DNA of 21,582 nt from assembly GCA_013331265.1 (NCBI GenBank), contig DUGS01000077.1, positions 850-22,431 of the forward strand, given 5' to 3'. Each line of letters opens with the position of its first letter. Within the stretch, counting starts at the first letter, position 1. The position numbers and the translations under genes are program-made. This DNA is from Methanosarcina sp. Its GTDB lineage: Archaea > Halobacteriota > Methanosarcinia > Methanosarcinales > Methanosarcinaceae. The notes below the pieces were generated by a model. The model did no database searches. It worked only from the letters and a program-made list of their open reading frames with translations, and was not told the DNA's origin. Shown here piece after piece: positions 14,551 to 21,582 of the stretch.

Positions 14551-14579
14551 AACTTTTTAAGACCTGGTCTTAAAAAGTT
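14551..14579 (+). terminator. Perfect 13-bp hairpin after DUF1699 paralogue 2
   Basis: AACTTTTTAAGAC (14551-14563) and GTCTTAAAAAGTT (14567-14579) form an uninterrupted stem with a 3-nt loop, followed by TTCTATCTATTTT. A smaller perfect hairpin, ATTCCAG-gt-CTGGAAT, follows at 14615-14630. Confidence 0.7.
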
Positions 14580-14630
14580 TTCTATCTATTTTGATACTTT
14601 ATTTTCTGGACAAGATTCCAGGTCTGGAAT

Positions 14631-14893
14631 TTCTGTCTCTGATCAGTTTTCTCTAATTTTTTCCTATGTTTTTTTCAACGGTAACTCCTGTGTGGCCTAC
14701 TGAAGAAACTGAGATTTATCTTAAAACTTATTTTTTATATTTATATTATTAATCTAAAAATTAATATCAAGTTCAAATCTCCAAATTATGTTTATTTACT
14801 TAACAATTTATAACTTTACTTCTACATATCTCTTTTTTCAAATATTCTTCTACTACTGGTTGAATTAAATTTTCATGAAAACACAGAAAAATA
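14631..14893. other. AT-rich spacer before DUF1699 paralogue 3
   Basis: No protein or RNA gene is recognised. A TTCAAAT at 14773 recalls a tRNA T-loop, but the flanks do not pair. Sequence becomes increasingly AT-rich toward the next promoter. Confidence 0.5.
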
Positions 14894-14952
14894 TTTAAAT
14901 ATTGTAGTATAATTAACTTTATTCAATACTTATTAGGGTATGGGGGAATTGT
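14894..14952 (+). promoter_or_regulatory. Promoter and leader of DUF1699 paralogue 3
   Basis: TTTAAATA at 14894-14901 is a probable TATA box, giving a leader of about 30 nt. TGGGGG at 14941-14946 sits 6 nt before the ATG, as for paralogue 2. Confidence 0.5.
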
Positions 14953-15363
14953 ATGAAAATACGAGTTGTAAGTTCAAGAGATGAAATTCTCTCCTTAAAC
15001 CCGAACGAAAAGGTAATTCATCTTGCGTTCAGGCCTTCGAATAAAGATATTCTTCTGCTTGTTGAAACATGTCCCAAGCTCGAAATAGTCCAGCTTCCAA
15101 ATTCCTATCAACGGACCATTTCGAAGTCTATGCAGATGTTTTTAGAAATGCAGAAAATTCAGCTGATTGAAGGAGATGTTTGGGGTCACAGAAAAGACAT
15201 AAATGAATATTACACCGTTCCTCCTTCAGTAATGAATAAAATAAGAAATATGAAAGTAGAAGGAATCCAAAACGACAAAATTGCAGAGAAAATGAGCAAA
15301 GAAAGCAAACTCAACCATAAGATGATCCTTTATATCCTTAACAAAAAACCTCTTGAGTTATAA
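14953..15363 (+). CDS. DUF1699 family protein, paralogue 3
   Basis: This 136-residue member is slightly more divergent than the other two (SRDEILSL, ETCPKLEIVQLPNSYQRTISKSMQMFL), but keeps EGDVWGHRKDINEYY without change. The C-terminal helix pair reads VEGIQNDKIAEKMSKESKLNHKMILYIL. It lies 485 bp downstream of paralogue 2 in the same direction, which suggests tandem duplication. Each copy has its own promoter and terminator signals, so they need not be co-expressed. It converges on trpB2, and the 254-bp gap between them is filled with inverted repeats. Function is unknown; a DNA-binding regulator is the most natural guess from size and tail. Confidence 0.85.
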   Translation: MKIRVVSSRDEILSLNPNEKVIHLAFRPSNKDILLLVETCPKLEIVQLPNSYQRTISKSMQMFLEMQKIQLIEGDVWGHRKDINEYYTVPPSVMNKIRNMKVEGIQNDKIAEKMSKESKLNHKMILYILNKKPLEL

Positions 15364-15389
15364 TATCTCTAAACTTTTTTAAATATGAA

Positions 15390-15460
15390 GATGCCTGAAG
15401 GCATCCCTATTCTATACTCTTTAGGAGAGCAAAGGATAATCCCCGCGATTTTCTCGCGGG
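15390..15460. terminator. Two hairpins between DUF1699 paralogue 3 and trpB2
   Basis: GATGCCT-GA-AGGCATC (15390-15405) and CCCGCGA-ttttc-TCGCGGG (15442-15460) are perfect 7-bp stems. The first lies 27 nt after the DUF1699 stop codon. In this convergent gap they probably end the plus-strand transcript. Confidence 0.5.
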
Positions 15461-15565
15461 ACGAATCCATCATCTCTTCAAAGTTACGTTATCAATTTTG
15501 CTGGTAGAAGCTTAAAAGGCTCAATAGGTCAGATATACTTTGATCTGAACTTAAAGTATAAAGTT

Positions 15566-15584
15566 CTGTAGAAACTTTCTACAG
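15566..15584. terminator. Perfect 9-bp inverted repeat before the trpB2 stop
   Basis: CTGTAGAAA and TTTCTACAG flank a single central base. It lies 34 bp beyond the trpB2 stop codon on the minus strand, so it may terminate trpB2, or both converging genes. TCAGAT/ATCTGA (about 15529-15548) forms another short hairpin just beside it. Confidence 0.5.
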
Positions 15585-15617
15585 ATTAAACTTTGAATGG
15601 TGTAAGCGAAATAATTT

Positions 15618-16925
15618 TTATTCAGATCGGTCGAGTTCTCCACTGAAATATCTGTCATAGGAGGCCATGTCAAAGTGCCCGTGTCCGCTAAGGTTGAAGA
15701 GAATAACTTTTTCTTCCCCTGTCTTTTTGGTCGCAAGGGCTTCATCAATCGCACAGCGGATAGCATGGGAAGATTCAGGTGCAGGCACTATTCCTTCAGT
15801 CCTGGCAAACTGGACAGCCGCATCAAAAACCTCTTTTTGACCATATGAAACAGCTTCCATAAGCCCTTCGGAGCAGAGTTTGCTTATGATTGGAGAGTCA
15901 CCGTGATAGCGGAGCCCTCCTGCATGGATGGCAGGGGGGACATGCTTGTGTCCGAGGGTGTACATCTTAAGAAGAGGTGTCATCTCGGCAGTGTCCCCGA
16001 AGTCGTACCTGTATTCTCCTTTTGTCAGGGAAGGGCAGGCTGAGGGTTCGACTGCGACCACTCTTGCACTGTGCTTTCCTTCGAGCCTATCTTTTATGAA
16101 TTCAAGCCCGATTCCTCCGAGGTTGCTTCCTCCGCCACAGCACCCGATAACCACATCAGGGTACTCCTCGACCTGTTCGAGCTGTTTCTTACATTCAGCC
16201 CCTATCACTGTCTGGTGGAGCACAACGTGGTTAAGGACGCTCCCAAGGGAATACTTTGTGTTTTCGTGGGCTATTGCATCCTCTACAGCCTCACTGATCG
16301 CAATTCCCAGGCTCCCGGGGGTGTCAGGCTGCTCCTGCAGGATCTTTCTTCCGAACTCCGTATCCGGGCTTGGGGATGGCACGACATTTCCTCCCCAGAG
16401 GGTCATAAGGGATTTTCTGTAAGGTTTCTGGTAATAACTGGAACGGACCATATAGACCTTGCATTCAAGGTCAAAGTAGTTGCAGGCAAGAGAAAGTGCA
16501 CTTCCCCACTGCCCTGCCCCTGTTTCGGTTGTGAGCCTTTCTGTGCCTTCTTTCATGTTGTAGTAGGCCTGGGCAATGGAGGTATTTGTTTTGTGGCTGC
16601 CTGCAGGGCTAACTCCTTCGTACTTATAATATATTTTTGCAGGGGTCTTGAGGACCTTTTCCAGCTGGTGAGCTCTGAAGAGAGGGCTTGGTCTCCATAG
16701 CCTGTAAACGTCTAGCACTTCCTCGGGGATATCAATATACCTGTCACTGCTCATTTCCTGCCTGATCAGTGCTTTTGGGAAAATAGGCTCGAGAGCATCC
16801 GGGCTTATAGGCTGACAGGTCCTGGGGTCCAGAGGTGGGTCTATTGGAGACGGAAGGTCGGAAAGTACATTGTACCATTTCTTCGGCATCTCATTTTCGT
16901 CAAGGATAATCTTTGTCTGCTCCAT
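15618..16925 (-). CDS. trpB2: Tryptophan synthase beta chain, TrpB2 type
   Basis: This 435-residue PLP enzyme condenses indole and serine to tryptophan. It belongs to the longer TrpB2 class, shown by the extended N-terminus with PSPIDPPLDPRTCQPISPDALEPIF and RPSPLFRAHQLE, and a length above the ~400 of TrpB1. The PLP lysine is K112 in PAGSHKTNTS; the phosphate-binding loop is GGGSNLGG; AHAGGLRYHGD and NLSGHGHFDM are late conserved segments. No trpA or other trp gene is near, typical for TrpB2, which often works as an indole-salvage or stand-alone enzyme. ATG at 16925 was chosen because GGAG lies 7 nt upstream; an in-frame ATG ten codons earlier lacks one. TGTACA-type repeats sit in its promoter. 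Confidence 0.94.
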   Translation of the reverse strand: MEQTKIILDENEMPKKWYNVLSDLPSPIDPPLDPRTCQPISPDALEPIFPKALIRQEMSSDRYIDIPEEVLDVYRLWRPSPLFRAHQLEKVLKTPAKIYYKYEGVSPAGSHKTNTSIAQAYYNMKEGTERLTTETGAGQWGSALSLACNYFDLECKVYMVRSSYYQKPYRKSLMTLWGGNVVPSPSPDTEFGRKILQEQPDTPGSLGIAISEAVEDAIAHENTKYSLGSVLNHVVLHQTVIGAECKKQLEQVEEYPDVVIGCCGGGSNLGGIGLEFIKDRLEGKHSARVVAVEPSACPSLTKGEYRYDFGDTAEMTPLLKMYTLGHKHVPPAIHAGGLRYHGDSPIISKLCSEGLMEAVSYGQKEVFDAAVQFARTEGIVPAPESSHAIRCAIDEALATKKTGEEKVILFNLSGHGHFDMASYDRYFSGELDRSE

Positions 16926-16948
16926 GAAAATCTCCAACACATCGTTTC

Positions 16949-16977
16949 TGTACAAAAATGTACTTTGGTGTATATAA
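16949..16977 (-). promoter_or_regulatory. trpB2 promoter: TATA box with TRP-box-like TGTACA repeats
   Basis: On the minus strand TTATATA (16971-16977) is a clear TATA box about 25 nt before a predicted start near 16949. Between them lie AGTACA (16959-16964 region) and TGTACA (16949-16954), together the inverted repeat TGTACAAAAATGTAC on the plus strand. TGTACA is the TRP-box core bound by TrpY in Methanothermobacter, which represses trp genes and trpB2. Binding here would block initiation sterically. The operator function is inferred. Confidence 0.5.
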
Positions 16978-17137
16978 CAGTTACCTATATCTCAAATCTG
17001 GACTATATGCACTATGATTATACTTTATATGTCAAAACAATTGCTGAAACTGGGAAGTATGGGAATTAAAAGAAAGCAAGGATAAGAAAACGGAAAATTG
17101 AAATCAATATCCTGTTCCAATTTGGAGAGGATACCTG

Positions 17138-18484
17138 TTATTTCACCTTTCGGGCAAGTTCCACTGCAACTCTTGCGATTTCTGAAGCCTCTTTACCGAG
17201 AAGTCTGACCATGGGTTCTTTTCCTGCTCCTCCTTTATCATAAATTACTTCAGGCACTCCTCCGTACTCTTTGATCGCCTCCGAAGTCCCCCAGTCCATG
17301 GTGCTGACATTTTCAGGCTCTTTTTCCCTATCAAAAAAGGAGATGCCAAGCCCCATTTCTTTGCAGGCTTCAAGGATTTCTTCCGAGTATTTTACATTAA
17401 TAGCAGCTTTAATGTCAGGCTTCTCACGGAGAGCTGCAAAAACAACCCTTGCTACGTGTCTGCTGGCTCCAAAATTAACACAGCCTACAGGATTGGCTTT
17501 TCCTCTGTACCTGACTATTCTGCCTTCCACAGCCGCTATGTCTTCATAAGTTCTGGCTCCCGGGATCGCCATTCCTATGTTACAGCCAACCTCGGGAATG
17601 AGTCTTGCAAATTCAGGGCTGTCTTCAAGTATTGAAACTGCTTCTTTTACGTCCTTCAAAGCCAGGTATCGCTCTTTTTCTTCAAGGGTCTTTCCCAGAG
17701 GATTTACAGGGCCGACCCCCTTTCCTACAGGCACGCTCCTAACAATTGCCTGCTCCACAAATGCCTTTGCCTTCCTTGCAGCGGTTTCCAGGCTGTCACC
17801 CCAGGCAAGGCAGGCAGCAATTGATGCAGAATAAGTACAGCCTGAACCATGCGTCCCTCCTTTAACAAAAGTGCCTGGGACGCGGGTAAAGGTACCGGAA
17901 CCTGACTCGTAGAGGAGGTCAGTTGCATCAATATGCCCTCCTGTAACAATTACGGCTTCGACTCCAAGGTCTGCAATTTTCCTTGCCGCAAGTTTTGCAT
18001 CTTCATGAGTTTTGACCGGGATCCCTGCAAGTGCACCTGCTTCTGAGGCATTTGGAGTTGTAACCTTACAGAGAGGCAATAGTTCTTCGATAAGGGCTGA
18101 AAGGGCTTCTTTTCGAAGGAGGTCGCCCCCGGCTTCAGCAGCCATTACAGGGTCAAGCACAGGGGAAAGCCTGTATTTTTTTACCTGCTTTGCCACCTCT
18201 TTTACTATCTCTGAAGAGGCAAGCATTCCGGTCTTTGCCCACTTTATATCCATATCCGTACAGACAGCTTCGATCTGGCTTGCAACAGCTTCAGGGGCAA
18301 GGTCAAATGCCTTAAGAACCCCTTTAGTATTCTGGGCAGTTACGGAAGTAATGGCGCAGGTTCCGTGGACTCCAAATGCTGCAAAAGTCTTAAGATCCGC
18401 AGCAATTCCGGCTCCTCCTCCTGAATCCGAACCTGCAATAGTCATTACAATAGGGGTTTTAAGCATTGTGGGCTTTCCTGTCAT
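17138..18484 (-). CDS. thiDN: ThiD-ThiN fusion: HMP(-P) kinase and thiamine phosphate synthase
   Basis: This 448-residue bifunctional thiamine enzyme has a ThiD domain at about residues 10-262 (ribokinase fold): AGSDSGGGAGIAADLKTF at the start, VLDPVMAAEAGG, and the anion-hole/catalytic GGTHGSGCTYSASIAA. This domain phosphorylates hydroxymethylpyrimidine. Residues ~275-447 form ThiN, the archaeal thiamine-phosphate synthase that replaces ThiE: LIPEVGCNIGMAIPGARTYEDIAAVEGRIVRYRG, NFGASRHVARVV, DWGTSEAIKEYGGVPEVIYDKGG. The fusion is common in Euryarchaeota. ATG at 18484 has AGAGGAA 5 nt upstream. It lies upstream of trpB2 on the same strand but 212 bp away, so it is probably transcribed separately. 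I see no TPP riboswitch in the leader. Confidence 0.95.
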   Translation of the reverse strand: MTGKPTMLKTPIVMTIAGSDSGGGAGIAADLKTFAAFGVHGTCAITSVTAQNTKGVLKAFDLAPEAVASQIEAVCTDMDIKWAKTGMLASSEIVKEVAKQVKKYRLSPVLDPVMAAEAGGDLLRKEALSALIEELLPLCKVTTPNASEAGALAGIPVKTHEDAKLAARKIADLGVEAVIVTGGHIDATDLLYESGSGTFTRVPGTFVKGGTHGSGCTYSASIAACLAWGDSLETAARKAKAFVEQAIVRSVPVGKGVGPVNPLGKTLEEKERYLALKDVKEAVSILEDSPEFARLIPEVGCNIGMAIPGARTYEDIAAVEGRIVRYRGKANPVGCVNFGASRHVARVVFAALREKPDIKAAINVKYSEEILEACKEMGLGISFFDREKEPENVSTMDWGTSEAIKEYGGVPEVIYDKGGAGKEPMVRLLGKEASEIARVAVELARKVK

Positions 18485-18654
18485 TATATTCCTCTCTTTG
18501 ATTCCATCTCTTTATGACTTGATATACTGGGATATCCTGATTTTTTCAAGGGCTATATTCTAAATCTTTTATTAAGTGTTTCTGGATGCCAGGATGACAA
18601 AATATTTCAATAGTATTTACTTTTTCCAAAAGGCATTTTTTTATATTTTGCATT

Positions 18655-18709
18655 CATTTATATATTGAATACTTAAATGGAGACATTTCTTCGATACATT
18701 TATATATTG
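18655..18709. repeat. Direct repeats in the divergent thiDN-LSm promoter region
   Basis: CATTTATATATTG occurs at 18655-18667 and again at 18697-18709, 42 bp apart. AATACTTAA also recurs, at about 18668 and 18737. The repeated TTTATATA cores are TATA-like and lie in the 348-bp gap (18485-18832) between divergent genes, so they may be alternative promoters or regulator sites. Nothing else is recognised in the gap. Confidence 0.6.
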
Positions 18710-18775
18710 TATTTACGACTTTGATGCAAATAATCAAATACTTAAGCGCGGCGATCAGTTTAAGTCTGGATTAAC

Positions 18776-18785
18776 TATTTATATT
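18776..18785 (+). promoter_or_regulatory. Probable TATA box of the LSm-L37e-purF cluster
   Basis: TATTTATATT at 18776-18785 predicts transcription near 18806 and a leader of about 27 nt that includes AAGGGGAT before the ATG at 18833. A second TTTATAATG at 18805-18813 is too close to the start codon unless the gene is leaderless. Confidence 0.45.
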
Positions 18786-18832
18786 GATATAGATAATGAT
18801 TTGGTTTATAATGTTTTAAGGGGATTGTAAGG

Positions 18833-19051
18833 ATGGCAAACCGACCTCTGGATATTTTGAACAACGCACTGGACACACCTGTAATCGTTAGATTGAAAGG
18901 CGCACGTGAGTTTAGGGGCGAGCTGAAAGGATACGATATTCACATGAACCTCGTGCTTGACAATGCTGAAGAATTAAGAGAAGGAGAAGTCGTAAGTAAA
19001 TTCAGCAGTGTCGTAATTCGCGGTGACAACGTTGTATACGTATCTCCGTAA
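18833..19051 (+). CDS. Archaeal Sm-like protein (LSm)
   Basis: This 72-residue RNA-binding protein would assemble into heptameric rings. The Sm1 motif is [30 protein letters not shown] and the Sm2 motif is [13 protein letters not shown], covering almost the whole chain with no extra tail. It probably binds U-rich RNA and tRNA precursors. It is followed 139 nt later by the L37e gene, a pairing found in many archaea, which supports co-transcription and a link between RNA binding and ribosome biogenesis. ATG at 18833 follows an AAGGGGAT/AAGG ribosome-binding region. Confidence 0.95.
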
Positions 19052-19190
19052 TCTATATCAAGCACTTCGTCTATTATCGTTAGCCTCGGTGAGCAGAGAA
19101 CCTGTATGGCTGAGACGAATTCAGAAAAACGAAATCGCTTCGAATTATCAATATTACATGCTAAATTGATTTCTATCAGGAGAATTAGGA

Positions 19191-19361
19191 ATGAGTAAAG
19201 GTACGGCATCAATGGGAAAACGGCAGAGGCGCACCCACGCCAAATGCAGGCGTTGCGGCAGTGTTTCATTCAACGTGCATACAAAACAGTGTACTTCATG
19301 CGGCTTTGGAAAAACATCCCGCATAAGAACTTACAAATGGCAGGCAAAGTGCAAGTATTAA
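19191..19361 (+). CDS. rpl37e: 50S ribosomal protein L37e
   Basis: This 56-residue, strongly basic zinc-ribbon protein of the large ribosomal subunit contains C19-x2-C22 (CRRC) and C34-x2-C37 (CTSC) as zinc ligands. The start MSKGTASMGKRQRRTHAKCRRCG and the end GFGKTSRIRTYKWQAKCKY are typical for archaeal L37e. ATG at 19191 is preceded by CAGGAGAATTAGGA, a good ribosome-binding site. It sits between LSm and purF in the same direction, 49 nt before purF, so the three are probably one transcript. It is short enough to be missed by automatic gene calls. Confidence 0.95.
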   Translation: MSKGTASMGKRQRRTHAKCRRCGSVSFNVHTKQCTSCGFGKTSRIRTYKWQAKCKY

Positions 19362-19410
19362 ACCTGCCTGCTAAATTTTCTCTATTTTTTACCTGTATCG
19401 GAGGTCAAGA

Positions 19411-20868
19411 TTGAAAGAAGAATGCGGGGTTGCAGGCATAATCCTCCCTGAAGACAGACCCAAGTCAAATGCTGTCGCATTCAAGCTTTATTATGCCCTT
19501 TATGCCCTCCAGCACAGAGGACAGGAATCAACAGGTATAATGGTGCACAATGGCGCACGTCCTCTCTCTATCAAGGGAATGGGGCTTGTACCTGATGTAT
19601 ACAATAAGGATTCTCTTGGGCGTCTGGTTGGTAATGCAGGAGTAGGGCATGTCCGCTATTCTACAACTGGTGGGTCAAAGATTGAAAACTGTCAGCCTTT
19701 TGTTCTGAACTTCAAGGGTGGAACAGTTGCTATCGCCCACAATGGGAACCTGGTAAATGCCAGAGAACTTAAAGACGAGCTGGAAAACGAAGGCAGGATT
19801 TTCATCAGCGATTCCGATACCGAGGTTATAGGTCATCTGCTTGTAAAACAACTGATAAAACACAATCCTATTGAGTCTATCAGGAATGTAATGCGCAAGC
19901 TTGTTGGTTCTTACTCTCTTGTTATCTTTATTAACGGCACTATTTACGCTGTCAGGGATCCCCTTGGTTTCAAACCACTCTGTTTTGGAGAAGTTGACGG
20001 CGGATATGGAGTCTTTTCCGAGAGCGTGGCCATCGACACCCTGAACGGAACTCTTATCAGGGATGTCAGACCCGGTGAGGTCATGGCCTTTACAGGCTCA
20101 GGTTTTGAAAGCCACCAGATTACAAACGAGCCCCATCCGGCACATTGTGTTTTTGAGTTCATTTACTTTGCAAGGCCTGACTCTGTCATAGACGGCAAGC
20201 TGGTCTACAAGGTCAGGGAAAGGATAGGAAGGGAACTTGCCCATGAACACCCGGTAGACGCAGATATCGTTTCTCCTGTCCCGGACTCGGGAATCACGTC
20301 TGCAATAGGCTATGCAAGGGAATCCGGTACCATGTACCTGGAAGGGCTTATGAAGAACCGTTATATAGGGCGTACCTTCATTCTCCCTGGACAGGACTTG
20401 CGTGAAACTGCAGTCCGACTTAAAATGAACGCCATTCAGGAAAACATAAAAGGCAAACGTGTAGTCCTTGTAGACGACAGCATTGTCCGCGGCACAACCT
20501 CAAGGCGTATCATAGATATGGTCAGGAAGGTAGGCGCTTCAGAGGTCCATGCAAGAGTCGGAAGCCCGGCAATTATTGCTCCCTGCTATCTCGGAATCGA
20601 TATGGCAACCAGGCAAGAACTTATCGCCTCATACAAAACTGTAAAAGAGGTTAAAGAGCTCATAAGCGCTGATTCTCTCGGGTATCTCAGCATCGATGGT
20701 CTTATGAGGGCTCTTGGGTGTGATAAGAACGACATGTGTGTCGGTTGCCTTACAGGTGAGTATCCTGTAGAAATCCCGGGCGAGAAATGCAGAAAAAAAC
20801 AGACCCGTCTTAATGATTTCAGTGAGACTGAAAGATCCTCTCAGGCAGTCTCTTCAGACAGCCTTTAA
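19411..20868 (+). CDS. purF: Amidophosphoribosyltransferase
   Basis: This 485-residue enzyme starts de novo purine synthesis by converting PRPP and glutamine to phosphoribosylamine. The N-terminal class II glutaminase begins with the nucleophile C5 (MKEECGVAGI), so a four-residue propeptide is likely removed. It continues with HRGQESTG, GHVRYSTTG and AHNGNLVN. The phosphoribosyltransferase half has the PRPP motif VVLVDDSIVRGTTS (351-364). Cysteines C246, C392, C443 and C446 (CVFEF, APCYLG, CVGC) match the [4Fe-4S]-containing, Bacillus-type class. The start is TTG at 19411, supported by GGAGGTC 4 nt upstream. A Ser/Thr-rich tail of ~20 residues ends the protein. It is last in the LSm-L37e cluster. 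Confidence 0.96.
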   Translation: MKEECGVAGIILPEDRPKSNAVAFKLYYALYALQHRGQESTGIMVHNGARPLSIKGMGLVPDVYNKDSLGRLVGNAGVGHVRYSTTGGSKIENCQPFVLNFKGGTVAIAHNGNLVNARELKDELENEGRIFISDSDTEVIGHLLVKQLIKHNPIESIRNVMRKLVGSYSLVIFINGTIYAVRDPLGFKPLCFGEVDGGYGVFSESVAIDTLNGTLIRDVRPGEVMAFTGSGFESHQITNEPHPAHCVFEFIYFARPDSVIDGKLVYKVRERIGRELAHEHPVDADIVSPVPDSGITSAIGYARESGTMYLEGLMKNRYIGRTFILPGQDLRETAVRLKMNAIQENIKGKRVVLVDDSIVRGTTSRRIIDMVRKVGASEVHARVGSPAIIAPCYLGIDMATRQELIASYKTVKEVKELISADSLGYLSIDGLMRALGCDKNDMCVGCLTGEYPVEIPGEKCRKKQTRLNDFSETERSSQAVSSDSL

Positions 20869-20903
20869 GGACTTTCTTTTTTACTTTTCTTATTTTTGTC
20901 CTT
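20867..20903 (+). terminator. T-rich terminator between purF and the PRC-barrel gene
   Basis: AAGGAC (20867-20872) can pair with GTCCTT (20898-20903) across a loop of mostly T, followed by TTTCTG. The short convergent gap to 20928 means this may serve purF, while the A-rich opposite strand offers little to the minus-strand gene. Confidence 0.4.
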
Positions 20904-20927
20904 TTTCTGTCGTGCAATTTTTCCAGC

Positions 20928-21299
20928 TTAAATTTCCCAGTAAAGAGGAAGTTTAAACTGTTCATACACTTTGGCCAAATCGTTATGGGTTAAAGTCCAC
21001 ACATCATCGTCCAGGCCTTCTGACTCTTCGAATACCCTTTTATCCACTTTAAGGATATAAGCGCCTCGGCTTGCTTTTAGAGCTCCCCATGGAACTGCAA
21101 ATAATTTACAGCTCATACCAAGAAAACAATCACAAGCAAGTACTACGTATGCTATTTTTCCCCATTCAGAGTCAATCATGACTTCTTCAATCTTTCCGAG
21201 TTCTTCGTCTTTAACAGTGAGGACCTTAGATCCTTTTATTTCGGTTGCCGGCACAAAAGTCATGTTCTTCACAACTTTCGTTTCTTCAGCTATTCCCAT
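20928..21299 (-). CDS. PRC-barrel domain protein
   Basis: This 123-residue soluble protein has the PRC-barrel signature after a short N-terminal arm: FVPATEIKGSKVLTVKDEELGKIEEVMIDSEWGKIAYVVLACD. It continues as FLGMSCKLFAVPWGALK and ends in a helical VWTLTHNDLAKVYEQF. PRC-barrels occur in photosynthetic reaction centres, RimM and archaeal proteins linked to division or RNA processing. A stand-alone copy has no assignable task. The MSCKLFAVPW segment and two nearby cysteines (ACDCF) are notable. ATG at 21299 with GGAG 9 nt upstream is preferred; an in-frame TTG at 21308 adds three residues. It converges with purF. Confidence 0.82.
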   Translation of the reverse strand: MGIAEETKVVKNMTFVPATEIKGSKVLTVKDEELGKIEEVMIDSEWGKIAYVVLACDCFLGMSCKLFAVPWGALKASRGAYILKVDKRVFEESEGLDDDVWTLTHNDLAKVYEQFKLPLYWEI

Positions 21300-21582
21300 A
21301 CACCTCAACTCCTTCTGTATTATCCATTTATTGTCTTTTATAGGCTCTTCTCTGTTTTATGTGCAAAGTCTTATGCTGATAGCCTATTTCAAGAGCAACA
21401 GGTTATTTTTTGATAATCTCAAAACTAAAGACTTCTGGCTTCCTGTGTTAATCACAGTATCCTTTACTCTACAGGTTCACAGAAGCATGTCCAGGTTCCG
21501 AGGGTGCAGGTTTTATTTCTCTGTTCCCCATCAGCCATCCCCTTAATAGTAACAATTCGTAACTATTCAGCCTATTGATAAA
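21300..21582. other. Window end without a recognised gene
   Basis: The 283 nt after the PRC-barrel gene start contain its probable promoter and AT-rich sequence. A plus-strand frame from 21178 to 21546 is mostly antisense to the PRC-barrel gene and is not convincing. A short CTGTG/CACAG repeat near 21445-21460 is the only structure noticed. Confidence 0.5.

Noticed and set aside
14760..14790. TTCAAAT resembling a tRNA T-loop
   Set aside because: The flanking bases do not form a T-stem and no acceptor or anticodon arms are present.
18485..18832. TPP riboswitch upstream of thiDN
   Set aside because: No CUGAGA or other THI-box core was seen in the minus-strand leader.
19052..19190. C/D-box small RNA between LSm and L37e
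   Set aside because: A CTGA D-box-like element is present, but there is no RTGATGA C box at suitable spacing.
21178..21546. 122-codon plus-strand frame at the window end
   Set aside because: Its first third is antisense to the PRC-barrel gene and the remainder has no coding features.

Overview
The window looks like a chromosomal segment of a Methanosarcina-type methanogenic archaeon. Supporting signs are an F420 biosynthesis gene (cofE), archaeal information-processing genes (ABCE1/Rli1, Hel308, LSm, L37e), a fused thiD-thiN, a trpB2-type tryptophan synthase, DUF1638 and three DUF1699 proteins, moderate GC in genes with very AT-rich spacers, and TATA-type promoters. The species cannot be fixed from sequence alone. 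Most genes are housekeeping genes separated by long intergenic stretches; only LSm-L37e-purF looks like a tight operon.

Layout. Positions 1-1685 hold a metV-like zinc/cysteine protein and a metF-like methylenetetrahydrofolate reductase, a folate-type C1 pair. 2032-4432 holds a DUF1638 protein, cofE and a small thioredoxin, with an elaborate nested inverted repeat between the last two. 5000-7228 holds the first DUF1699 gene, an MBL-fold metallohydrolase and an EMC6-like membrane protein. 7534-11689 holds ABCE1/Rli1 (ribosome recycling) and Hel308 (replication-fork helicase). 11690-12650 has no convincing protein gene but is rich in hairpins, and at 12140-12309 carries what looks like an orphan right end/guide-RNA scaffold of an IS200/IS605 (TnpB) element. 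hisD follows (12659-13951), then two more DUF1699 paralogues (14054, 14953). On the minus strand lie trpB2 (15618-16925) and thiDN (17138-18484). The plus-strand LSm-L37e-purF cluster (18833-20868) converges on a minus-strand PRC-barrel gene (20928-21299).

The most interesting signals are: (1) the TnpB-type right end with no tnpB; (2) three dispersed DUF1699 paralogues that share an unusual TGGGGG element 6-7 nt before the ATG, have a helix-turn-helix-like C-terminus, and are followed by strong perfect hairpins, suggesting a small co-regulated family; (3) TGTACA-type motifs between the TATA box and the start of trpB2, resembling the TRP box of TrpY regulation; (4) a PCNA-binding-like tail on Hel308; (5) repeated short tandem duplications in the spacers, several of them immediately upstream of genes. 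No CRISPR array, rRNA, tRNA or complete insertion sequence was found.
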